A program made the translations under genes and the position numbers. From Clostridia bacterium (GTDB taxonomy: Bacteria > Bacillota > Clostridia > Lachnospirales > Lachnospiraceae), in the NCBI GenBank assembly GCA_026000755.1, contig BNZC01000026.1:1-19641 (forward strand): a stretch of 19,641 nt of DNA, read 5' to 3'. The notes beneath the pieces are model-generated. The model saw nothing but the letters and a program-made list of their open reading frames with translations. It had not been told where the DNA came from and searched no databases. Shown piece by piece: positions 1 to 6,518 of this stretch; positions within the stretch are counted from its first letter, which is position 1; every line of letters starts with the position of its first letter.

Positions 1-99
1 CTTTCGAGCAACTTTCTGCCCCTTGTCGTTTAGAACTCTCTTTGATTTTACGAGGCGGATGTAATCCTTGCCGTTATTTTTCGAGGTGTCAATAAACAT
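1..99 (-). CDS. Transposase, IS1634-like family, N-terminal fragment (cut by window edge)
   Basis: The minus strand reads an ATG at 99-97 and then 33 codons without a stop up to the window edge. The peptide begins MFIDTSKNNGKDYIRL and continues through basic residues. This resembles the N-terminus of IS1634/IS4-type DDE transposases, which often start with M-[FY]-I, a Lys/Gly-rich stretch and a 'Y-[IL]-R-L-V' strand. The start is supported by a GGAGG ribosome binding site six bases upstream and by a good promoter at 137-165. The DDE catalytic core lies outside the window, so the family assignment rests on the N-terminus only. A different IS4-superfamily element is possible. The gene diverges from the glycan operon that begins at 417. 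Confidence 0.6.
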   Translation of the reverse strand, partial: MFIDTSKNNGKDYIRLVKSKRVLNDKGQKVARK

Positions 100-136
100 A
101 ATATCCTCCATGCGGTGATGATGTGAGCACAAATGT

Positions 137-165
137 ATTATATCATAGAAGCATAAAAAAAGCAA
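137..165 (-). promoter_or_regulatory. Promoter of the transposase gene
   Basis: On the minus strand, a TTGCTT -35 box (165-160) and a perfect TATAAT -10 box (142-137) are 17 bases apart. They are followed by a short leader and the GGAGG/ATG of the transposase. The -35 box overlaps the 3' arm of the hairpin at 162-178. Confidence 0.6.
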
Positions 166-178
166 GGGAAATCCTTGC
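155..178 (-). terminator. Intrinsic terminator-like hairpin facing into the IS element
   Basis: On the minus strand GCAAGG (178-173) pairs with CCTTGC (167-162) around a five-base loop, and a G-T wobble can extend the stem. A run of seven T (161-155) follows directly. This is a short but classical rho-independent terminator shape. It lies just upstream of the transposase promoter and shares bases with its -35 box. It could block outside transcription entering the element. Function is inferred from shape only. Confidence 0.45.
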
Positions 179-265
179 AAAATCTAAGTTTTTTTCAATT
201 GTTTTTCGGTTTTTTCAATACTTAAGTGGCAAACTCGGGAATTAAGTCAATTTTTCTAAAAATAG
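179..265. other. Non-coding stretch; probable IS end, boundary not resolved
   Basis: No gene is visible between the transposase promoter and the operon promoter. The stretch is rich in T and A runs. It contains the 8-base palindrome ACTTAAGT (220-227), and a second TTAAGT follows at 242-247 after the segment GTGGCAAACTCGGGA (226-240). The terminal inverted repeat of the IS element should lie in this area, but the other end of the element is outside the window, so it cannot be confirmed. Confidence 0.3.
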
Positions 266-295
266 TTGTAATTCTGCGGAAATATGTGTTATAAT
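266..295 (+). promoter_or_regulatory. Promoter of the glycan operon
   Basis: TTGTAA (266-271) and a perfect TATAAT (290-295) are separated by 18 bases, matching the sigma-A consensus. Transcription would begin near 302 and run through the leader hairpin at 334-359 into rfbF at 417. No other convincing promoter is seen before the mazEF promoter at 7691, so this one may drive seven genes. Confidence 0.65.
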
Positions 296-333
296 GACGA
301 AATCAGATGTACTTGTAACACGAAAAGTAACGG

Positions 334-359
334 CTCTAAAAAGGTACACCTTTTTAGAG
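334..359 (+). promoter_or_regulatory. Leader hairpin upstream of rfbF, possible attenuator
   Basis: CTCTAAAAAGGT (334-345) and ACCTTTTTAGAG (348-359) form a perfect 12-base inverted repeat separated by two bases; the real loop would be at least four bases. A short T-run (TGATTTTTAAA) follows. The hairpin lies about 30 bases after the predicted transcription start and 57 bases before the rfbF start. This suggests a leader attenuator or transcript-stabilising stem. It is AT-rich and the T-run is weak, so termination is uncertain. Confidence 0.4.
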
Positions 360-416
360 TGATTTTTAAATAGAAAAAGCATTGTAAACTGTACCCAAGC
401 GAATGAGGAAAATCAA

Positions 417-1199
417 GTGAAAGTAGTGATTCTTGCAGGCGGATATGGCACGAGGATTAGCGAAGAAAGCCATTTACGTCCAAAACCGATGATAGAAATT
501 GGTGAGATGCCGATTCTCTGGCACATTATGAAGTACTATTCCTGTTTCGACATGAATGAATTCATAATATGCTGTGGGCATAAGGGTTATATGATAAAAG
601 AGTATTTTGCCGATTACTTCTTGCGCCGTTCGGATGTGACCTTTGACTTTGTGAATGGCGGTAAAATGCATGTTCATGCCAATGTATCCGAGCCGTGGAA
701 AGTGACCTTGGTGGATACGGGAGCGGACACACAAACCGGCGGACGCATTAAAAGAGTTCGTTCTTATGTGGGAGATGAGCGTTTTATGCTGACCTACGGT
801 GACGGTTTAAGCAATGTCAACTTAAAGGAACTGTTGGCTGTTCATGAGAGAGGGCAAAGCGTTCTTACCCTTACGGGTATCCAACCGGGCGGACGTTTTG
901 GTGTGCTTGACATTAACGAACGAGACGGGTCAATTGTTGGATTTCAGGAAAAAGCCAAGAAAGACGGCGGATGGATAAACGGCGGATTTATGGTTGCAGA
1001 GGCGGCATTGTTTGACTACATAGAAAATGATCGCAGCGTATTGGAACGTAAGCCCATGGAACGCCTAAGTGCCGAGCATAAACTGGATGTGTACAAGCAC
1101 CATGGATTTTGGCAGTGTATGGATACCACTAGGGATAGATTCGCTCTGGAGTCCCTATGGGAAAGCCAAGAGGCAAAGTGGAAAATATGGGAGGATTGA
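417..1199 (+). CDS. rfbF: Glucose-1-phosphate cytidylyltransferase (RfbF)
   Basis: A 260-residue nucleotidyltransferase, close to the usual 257 for RfbF. It would make CDP-glucose from CTP and glucose-1-phosphate in the cytoplasm, the entry to CDP-linked deoxy sugars. The start loop LAGGYGTRISEES (residues 6-18) and the following LRPKPMIEIG with Lys23 are the nucleotide-binding signature. YGDG (127-130) carries the metal-binding aspartate. The motifs INGGFMV and FWQCMDTTRD fit RfbF rather than RfbA, the glucose-1-phosphate thymidylyltransferase. The start is GTG, with GAGG eight bases upstream. It is the first gene of the operon, and its stop overlaps the next start as TGATG. The partners RfbG (4,6-dehydratase) and RfbH are not in the window, so either they lie elsewhere or the CDP-glucose is used differently. 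Confidence 0.88.
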   Translation: MKVVILAGGYGTRISEESHLRPKPMIEIGEMPILWHIMKYYSCFDMNEFIICCGHKGYMIKEYFADYFLRRSDVTFDFVNGGKMHVHANVSEPWKVTLVDTGADTQTGGRIKRVRSYVGDERFMLTYGDGLSNVNLKELLAVHERGQSVLTLTGIQPGGRFGVLDINERDGSIVGFQEKAKKDGGWINGGFMVAEAALFDYIENDRSVLERKPMERLSAEHKLDVYKHHGFWQCMDTTRDRFALESLWESQEAKWKIWED

Positions 1200-2152
1200 T
1201 GGATACGCCAACCGTTTCGGTTATTATGCTAACCTGTAATCGAGAGAAACTTGTAGGATATGCCATTGAGAGCGTTCTCGCCCAGACTTTCCGGGATTTT
1301 GAATTTATCATTGTGGATAACGGTTCTGTCGATGACAGCGGTGTGATTGCGGAGCGATATGCGGCAACGGATGTGCGGATTCGTGTCATTCACCAAGAAC
1401 GAGGCAGCATTGGATTTGCCCGCAATATAGGCTTAGGTGCGGCACGAGGAAAATACATTACCTTTGTTGATGATGACGATACTTGTGAGCCGGACTTTCT
1501 GGAGTTTTTGCTAAACCTTGCCGGTAAATACCATGCGAACATTGCCATTTGCGGAGTGGCAGTATGGGAAGATGAGAAAAGCACCCTCTTTGGCGTGCCG
1601 GATGAACCAATTCTTATGGACGGAGAAGCGGCAGTTATCACCTTGTTGTGGCGGAAACGTTATAGCAATGGATTTCCGGCAAAACTGTTTGAGCGTTCTT
1701 TGTTTTACGGACTTATCTTTCCGGAAAAGGGGAGTTACGAGGATATTTGCCTAATGTACAAGCTCTTGGCAAAGGCAAAGCAGGTGGTATCCTTTGGATT
1801 AGCGAAATACAATGCCCTAAGGCATGGCAATAACAATTCGGCGGCGACAACACAGCATGGAATGATTACGGCAATCTATCTTTCGGATTACCGAGCAGCA
1901 TATGGAGAACGCACCGCTTGGCTGTGTGAGAGATTTCCAAGGAATGCGGCTTATTGGCAGTATTTTGATTGGTCTTTTCAGATTTCCATGGTGGAAAAAA
2001 TCATCAAATATAATCTGCCGGACTGTGAAACACATCTCGCAGAAATGAGGCAGGAACTCTTTTCACATAGTGAAGAATTTCTTGGCAGCTCTTACATACT
2101 TGACTTTGAAAAGGAATGGATGAACTGTTATGTTTTGACAAATAGTACCTGA
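1199..2152 (+). CDS. Family 2 glycosyltransferase
   Basis: A 317-residue GT-A fold enzyme of family GT2. It begins MDTPTVSVIMLTCNRE, the typical first strand and loop, followed by ESVLAQTFRDFEFIIVDNGS. The metal/nucleotide-binding acidic cluster is FVDDDD near residue 88, with W/R-rich acceptor-side sequence after it. No membrane segment is seen, so it should act at the inner face of the membrane or in the cytoplasm. I chose the ATG at 1199 because GGGAGG lies just upstream and it overlaps the rfbF stop (TGATG); a longer frame beginning at 1157 lies inside rfbF. Donor and acceptor are unknown; the neighbouring rfbF hints at a CDP-glucose-derived sugar. A partial copy of its last codons follows at 2153-2221. 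Confidence 0.85.
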   Translation: MDTPTVSVIMLTCNREKLVGYAIESVLAQTFRDFEFIIVDNGSVDDSGVIAERYAATDVRIRVIHQERGSIGFARNIGLGAARGKYITFVDDDDTCEPDFLEFLLNLAGKYHANIAICGVAVWEDEKSTLFGVPDEPILMDGEAAVITLLWRKRYSNGFPAKLFERSLFYGLIFPEKGSYEDICLMYKLLAKAKQVVSFGLAKYNALRHGNNNSAATTQHGMITAIYLSDYRAAYGERTAWLCERFPRNAAYWQYFDWSFQISMVEKIIKYNLPDCETHLAEMRQELFSHSEEFLGSSYILDFEKEWMNCYVLTNST

Positions 2153-2221
2153 CAGAATATGTGGTGGCTCAAAAACTACATGATAAGGATGAACCGTTAT
2201 GTTCTGACAAATGATATTTGA
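2153..2221 (+). pseudogene. Remnant copy of the GT2 C-terminus
   Basis: Directly after the GT2 stop, and in the same frame, 22 codons end in a peptide RMNRYVLTNDI and a stop. The GT2 itself ends WMNCYVLTNST. At DNA level, about 35 bases around 2118-2152 recur at 2187-2221 with scattered differences, offset by exactly 69 bases. This is either a small tandem duplication or the tail of a second, mostly deleted GT2 gene. No start codon with a ribosome binding site is seen for it. Confidence 0.5.
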
Positions 2222-2226
2222 AAGAA

Positions 2227-3054
2227 ATGAGGACAGCTATTTTGGAAAACGCAGTAAGCGCCCGCCGTCTGGCGATCGTTCCCACCTTAAAATGTACACT
2301 TAACTGCAAGCTATGCTGTAATTTGATGCAAAAATTTGACAAGCCTTATGAGGTTTCTGCTGAACATATTATAAGTGATATTGACCGCATTTTCGAGATT
2401 TTCGACTATGTAGAGTGGTTACAATTCGTTGGTGGGGAGATTTTCCTACACCGCACCCTGCCTGCGGTCTATGCCTATGCTCTAAACTATAAGTCTAAAT
2501 TTGGCAAACTGATTCTTATGACCAATGCCACGATTGTGCCGAGAAAAGAAGAACTGGAAGTATTGAAACAGTATGGAGACCAATGCCAAGTCATGATAAG
2601 CGACTACGGAAAGTACTCCTATAAACGAGCGGAAATGGTACAAGCTTTTGCCGAAAACGATATTCCCTATCTTGTAAAAAGCTATCACGGCGATATGCAG
2701 TATTACGGCGGTTGGATTGACAATACGGATTTCACTCCATTTACAGGCAGTGATGACGAACTTGCTGTCAAAATCAAGGCATGTCCCCAAATCGGCATGG
2801 AAAATATGCACTGCTTAGATGGCAAACTCCATATGTGCAGTAATTCCTGTTTTATGTCCGAATTGGGGAAGAGTGTGCCTGCGGTGGGAGAATTTGTGGA
2901 CTTAAACGACAGTCTGCAATCAATTTCACAAAAGCGAGAGATTGTACGGAGGTTTTATAAACAGCCGGTCTCTGCTTGCCGTATTTGTTCCTTTCGAAAT
3001 GCAGATACTGCGGAGCGTTTCCCTGCGGCACAACAGGAGGAAAGGACAAGATGA
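2227..3054 (+). CDS. Radical SAM protein with C-terminal cysteine (SPASM/twitch-like) region, copy 1
   Basis: A 275-residue protein (from ATG 2227) with the radical SAM CxxxCxxC motif at Cys23, Cys27 and Cys30 (KCTLNCKLCC). This binds a [4Fe-4S] cluster that cleaves S-adenosylmethionine. It is followed by FVGGE, the SAM-binding GGE motif, and the strand TNATIVP. The C-terminal third has further cysteines (CPQ, HCLDGK, MCSNSC and ACRIC), suggesting an auxiliary Fe-S cluster as in SPASM/twitch enzymes. It is paralogous to the next gene. The start is uncertain: TTG 2218, ATG 2227 (weak ribosome binding site) or TTG 2242, which has GAGGA eight bases upstream. The substrate is unknown. Context favours a sugar, glycan or peptide modified in this operon, for example by epimerisation, dehydrogenation or rearrangement. 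Confidence 0.82.
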   Translation: MRTAILENAVSARRLAIVPTLKCTLNCKLCCNLMQKFDKPYEVSAEHIISDIDRIFEIFDYVEWLQFVGGEIFLHRTLPAVYAYALNYKSKFGKLILMTNATIVPRKEELEVLKQYGDQCQVMISDYGKYSYKRAEMVQAFAENDIPYLVKSYHGDMQYYGGWIDNTDFTPFTGSDDELAVKIKACPQIGMENMHCLDGKLHMCSNSCFMSELGKSVPAVGEFVDLNDSLQSISQKREIVRRFYKQPVSACRICSFRNADTAERFPAAQQEERTR

Positions 3055-3881
3055 GTGAACGCATAACAGCAAAAATCTTTGACTTCTTCATTACGACCAA
3101 ATGTACGATGAACTGCAAGCTTTGTGCAGCGGCAGTTCCATACAATCCAAAACCCCGGCATACGCCAAAAGAAATTGCATTCCGTGAGTTGTCGGAATTT
3201 TTTCAGATATGGGATTATGCCGAGCGGGTAGAATTTATTGGCGGCGAGCCGCTGATGCATCCGGATATTTACGACATTGTGAAAGAAACGATGAAGTACA
3301 GTAATCAATTTGACCGAATGCGCATTACTACAAATGCTACCATTGTGCCGAGTGATGAACTGCTTTCGTTTATCGCAGATTGCGGAAAGCCCTTTGATTT
3401 TATTGTGGATGATTATGGTAAACATTCAAAAAATTTGAATCGTCTTGTGGAGAAACTGGAAACATACGGCATCGAACATCGCATTGATGTATATCATGGT
3501 GAAACGCAGCGTTTTGACGGCTGGGTTTGTTTTGGGGATTATACAGACCTGGCTTACTCGGAGGAAGAATGGCATAAGGTTTTTGAACGTTGTATTGCTC
3601 CCAAAAATGCTTTTACTTGTGTGAATGACGGCAAGGCATTTGCCTGTTGCTATGCTATGTCGCTTTATTGGGTGAACGGTTTTCTCGCAGATGACGGCAG
3701 CTATGTTGACTTGTTTGATGATGGCAGTTCTATCGAAAAAAAGCGAGAAACAGCAGCTAATTTCAACAAACAGCCGCTTGCTGCTTGTCGCTGTTGCCAT
3801 GGTTTTGATAGTGAAAATGGCAAGCGTTACCCGGCGGCAGAACAATTACCAAAAATAATGGGAGGAAATGTTCATGAATGA
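3051..3881 (+). CDS. Radical SAM protein with C-terminal cysteine (SPASM/twitch-like) region, copy 2
   Basis: A 276-residue radical SAM enzyme with CxxxCxxC at Cys18, Cys22 and Cys25 (KCTMNCKLC). It shares many blocks with the upstream gene: IGGE for SAM binding, TTNATIVP, DDYGKHS, the YHGE..-FDGW block, a KQP.AACR.C motif and an RYPAAEQ tail. Cysteines at CIAPKN, TCVNDGK, ACC and CRCC suggest an auxiliary cluster. The start is ATG 3051, overlapping the previous stop as ATGA, with AGGAGG ten bases upstream; an in-frame ATG at 2976 lies inside the previous gene and has no ribosome binding site. Translational coupling and paralogy suggest the two enzymes act together, either as a complex or in two consecutive steps. 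Substrate unknown. Confidence 0.82.
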   Translation: MSERITAKIFDFFITTKCTMNCKLCAAAVPYNPKPRHTPKEIAFRELSEFFQIWDYAERVEFIGGEPLMHPDIYDIVKETMKYSNQFDRMRITTNATIVPSDELLSFIADCGKPFDFIVDDYGKHSKNLNRLVEKLETYGIEHRIDVYHGETQRFDGWVCFGDYTDLAYSEEEWHKVFERCIAPKNAFTCVNDGKAFACCYAMSLYWVNGFLADDGSYVDLFDDGSSIEKKRETAANFNKQPLAACRCCHGFDSENGKRYPAAEQLPKIMGGNVHE

Positions 3882-4959
3882 CATTCAGCATGAAATACAG
3901 GAGAAAATAAAGCAACTGTCCGGCAAGCAGGTTTTTTTATATGGAGCGAGAAATCTGGGGGATTTTGCATTTCGATTGTTAAAGCATTTTGGTATTAATC
4001 CTCAAGGTTATATCTTAACGAAAATTGGAAGGGAGCAATCCAAAAATGGTCTGTCGATTTTTAGTATTGACGAGCTGGATACGGTTGCCACAAAGGATTG
4101 CCTTATTTGTTTATCGTTGAACGAAAAATACCATAGTGAGGTTATTGCGGCTCTATCGGAAAGAGGCTACTACAATATTGAAAAAAACTTCTCCGGATTG
4201 CATTATTATCATTATTATGCGGAAATACTGCGGGAATTTTTGTTGGGAAAAGGCGTGAATCTTGATGAAGAAGTGGTGCAAATTGATTCCTGCAAATTTT
4301 TGAATCCCTACAAAAGGGAGGATATGAAATCCTTTTTTATGGAAGCACCGGATCTTATTATGCCGGCTTTTTATGAAAACTATGAGTTTATAACAGAGGG
4401 TTCTTATGAATGGGGGGGGGTTAAAATAGAGGCGGATGATATCGTGATAGATTGCGGTGCCAATATTGGTTTGTTTAGCTGTTATGCGGCATCAAAAGGT
4501 GCTTTTTCCTATGCGTTTGAGCCGATAGGCGGTCATCTTGCTAAGGTGCTTGCTACTCACGGGAAGTTGAATGGGAATCGGATTAAGCATATTCCGACAG
4601 CATTGGCGGATCAAATCGGGAAAATAACAATCAACCTGCCTGAAGATGATGAATCTGCTTCCCTTGTTATGTGGAGCGGTGGTGAAACCACAGAATGTGA
4701 TGTAACTACGATTGATGAATTTGTTAAAGAAAATAAATTGGCGCATGTTGATTTTATAAAAGCAGATATTGAAGGTGCGGAGCGCCTCATGTTAGCGGGA
4801 GCGAAAGAAACGCTCAAAAAGTTTGCTCCAAAACTTGCCATTTGCACGTATCATTTAGATGATGACCCGGAAGTCTTGGAGCGTATCATAAAGACTGCCA
4901 ATCCGGATTATAACGTAATCCATAAATGGAAGAAATTATTTGCTTGGGCGGAACGTTAA
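3874..4959 (+). CDS. FkbM family methyltransferase with N-terminal Rossmann-like domain
   Basis: 361 residues. The C-terminal half is an FkbM-type SAM-dependent methyltransferase: VIDCGANIGLFSCYAASKGA near residue 190 is the SAM-binding loop, followed by AFEPIGG, a DVTTIDEFV block and DFIKADIEGAERLML, all typical of FkbM proteins that O-methylate sugars or polyketides. The first ~110 residues (GKQVFLYGARNLGDFAF...) look like a small Rossmann-like domain seen on glycan enzymes, and similar sequence ends the next gene. I chose ATG 3874 because GGAGG sits eight bases upstream; ATG 3868 would leave only two. It overlaps the previous gene by eight bases. A run of nine G (4412-4420) encodes Trp-Gly-Gly-Val; slippage there would truncate the enzyme before its SAM site. 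Confidence 0.82.
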   Translation: MNDIQHEIQEKIKQLSGKQVFLYGARNLGDFAFRLLKHFGINPQGYILTKIGREQSKNGLSIFSIDELDTVATKDCLICLSLNEKYHSEVIAALSERGYYNIEKNFSGLHYYHYYAEILREFLLGKGVNLDEEVVQIDSCKFLNPYKREDMKSFFMEAPDLIMPAFYENYEFITEGSYEWGGVKIEADDIVIDCGANIGLFSCYAASKGAFSYAFEPIGGHLAKVLATHGKLNGNRIKHIPTALADQIGKITINLPEDDESASLVMWSGGETTECDVTTIDEFVKENKLAHVDFIKADIEGAERLMLAGAKETLKKFAPKLAICTYHLDDDPEVLERIIKTANPDYNVIHKWKKLFAWAER

Positions 4960-4995
4960 TTTCAGGTATTTGACAGGGAGAAACAAAAAACTACA

Positions 4996-6492
4996 ATGAC
5001 AATTTACGATAAACTACACCCTCTTGGCATTGGAACAAACAGGCTTCCTATTCAAGGTGCGAATGATATAGAAGGCTTGGAACGTTCGGCCAAGATCATT
5101 GCCGCCGCATTAAATGCGGGAGCCTCTTATATCGATGTGGGCTACAGTTATTCACGGGGATTTGCCGAGGAAGCTGTAAGGCTTGCGTTTCAAATGACAG
5201 ATGCACCACGCAATGTTACAGTAAAATCGTCTTTTACAGTAGATAAAAGTGCTGATGATGCTGTAAGGCGCATTGAGGCGGCGTTTGCCGGTATGGGCAT
5301 TGACCATGCCACTTATTTTATGTGTTGGAACATCAGTACCTATGCTGAATTTTTGGAAATCATGAAAAAAGGCTCTTTGTACGATGGCGCAATAAAAGCA
5401 AAACAGGCAGGACTCATTGACCATATCTGTTTTTCCAGTCATGCTCCTGCACCTGAATTGATTAAAATCATGGAAAGCGGTGTTTTTGAGGGTGCGACCA
5501 TTGCCTTTTCAACCTTAAATGCGCTCACGATGCGTCCTGTATTGGAATGTGCCACAAAGCATAACATCGGACTTGCTGTAATGAATCCCTTGGGGGGAGG
5601 CGTTATTCCGCAGAATGCGGATTATTTTTCTTTCCTAAAAGCTGCAAAGGATGAAACGGTTGCACAGGCGGCTATGCGTTTCGTAAAAGCACATTCAGCA
5701 ATCCAAATACTGCTGTCCGGACTTAGTTCCCAAACAGAATTAGAAGAAAATGTGACCGCACTCTCTTCGCTCGGAAATGAAACGAATGAGGAACGAAAGA
5801 GACGTGTCTACGGCAGTTTTAAGTCCTTAGACGGTTTTTGCACAGGTTGCCGCTACTGTGATGGCTGCCCCGCAAACATTCCTATATATGAGTTTATGCA
5901 AGCCCATAATGGGATCTTATTTGGGGCGTCCCCTGCCTATAAACGCACAGAAAAAGAACTGCTTAAAAGTATCCAGATGTTTCGAAAATTATATCTGGAT
6001 TTTCAGATTTTGCCAAAGACAGCAGAAAATCCTTGCATAGATTGTGGAATGTGTGAAAAAAAGTGTACGCAGAAGTTAAGTATTCGCCGAACGATAGGGG
6101 AGATGTATGCGGATATGGAGCGACGTTGTTTTACCGCTGATACACGGAAATTACGCTTGAGCGAATTGCTTGCCGGCAAAGGATTTTCTAAAGTTGGCTT
6201 TTATCCGGGGGCGGGGTATACAGCAGAGATTTTACGCCTGTACAGGCACTATTTCGGAGAACCGGAATTTGAGGTGTTGTATTTTGACAGCAATCCAAAA
6301 TTATGGAGAACAAAAAATGGTGGGATTTTAGTGCATTCTCCGGATGATATTTTGAAAATTAAGCCGGATGCAATTTTGGTAAGTAACTATATCTATTCTG
6401 CAGAAATTTATGACAGTTTAAAGCGCTATGAAAAGGAAGGCATTCAGATCTTGAAGTTGCATAGATCTGCGGATGTGCCATGGGTATTTTGA
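4996..6492 (+). CDS. Aldo/keto reductase fused to two Cys4 (ferredoxin-like) motifs and a C-terminal Rossmann-like domain
   Basis: 498 residues in three parts. Residues 1-270 are an aldo/keto reductase barrel (PLGIGTNRLP, YIDVGYSYS with Asp47 and Tyr52, Lys77). The catalytic histidine expected after 'YFL' appears to be replaced by Trp111 (YFMCWN), so it may not be a classical NAD(P)H carbonyl reductase. Residues 282-291 (CTGCRYCDGCP) and 347-357 (CIDCGMCEKKC) look like two [4Fe-4S] sites, as in Fe-S-containing aldo/keto reductase relatives. Residues ~385-498 (KVGFYPGAGYTAEILRLY...) form a Rossmann-like domain similar to the start of the FkbM gene. It could pass electrons to or from the two radical SAM enzymes, or act on their product; that is inference. 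The ribosome binding site (AGGGAG) is 15 bases from the ATG, unusually far. Confidence 0.8.
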   Translation: MTIYDKLHPLGIGTNRLPIQGANDIEGLERSAKIIAAALNAGASYIDVGYSYSRGFAEEAVRLAFQMTDAPRNVTVKSSFTVDKSADDAVRRIEAAFAGMGIDHATYFMCWNISTYAEFLEIMKKGSLYDGAIKAKQAGLIDHICFSSHAPAPELIKIMESGVFEGATIAFSTLNALTMRPVLECATKHNIGLAVMNPLGGGVIPQNADYFSFLKAAKDETVAQAAMRFVKAHSAIQILLSGLSSQTELEENVTALSSLGNETNEERKRRVYGSFKSLDGFCTGCRYCDGCPANIPIYEFMQAHNGILFGASPAYKRTEKELLKSIQMFRKLYLDFQILPKTAENPCIDCGMCEKKCTQKLSIRRTIGEMYADMERRCFTADTRKLRLSELLAGKGFSKVGFYPGAGYTAEILRLYRHYFGEPEFEVLYFDSNPKLWRTKNGGILVHSPDDILKIKPDAILVSNYIYSAEIYDSLKRYEKEGIQILKLHRSADVPWVF

Positions 6493-6518
6493 ACTTATGT
6501 TGATTGGAGGATACTAAA

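Noticed and set aside
2955..3425. Open frame of 156 codons on the minus strand over the radical SAM genes
   Set aside because: Antisense to two well-supported enzymes and without recognisable motifs.
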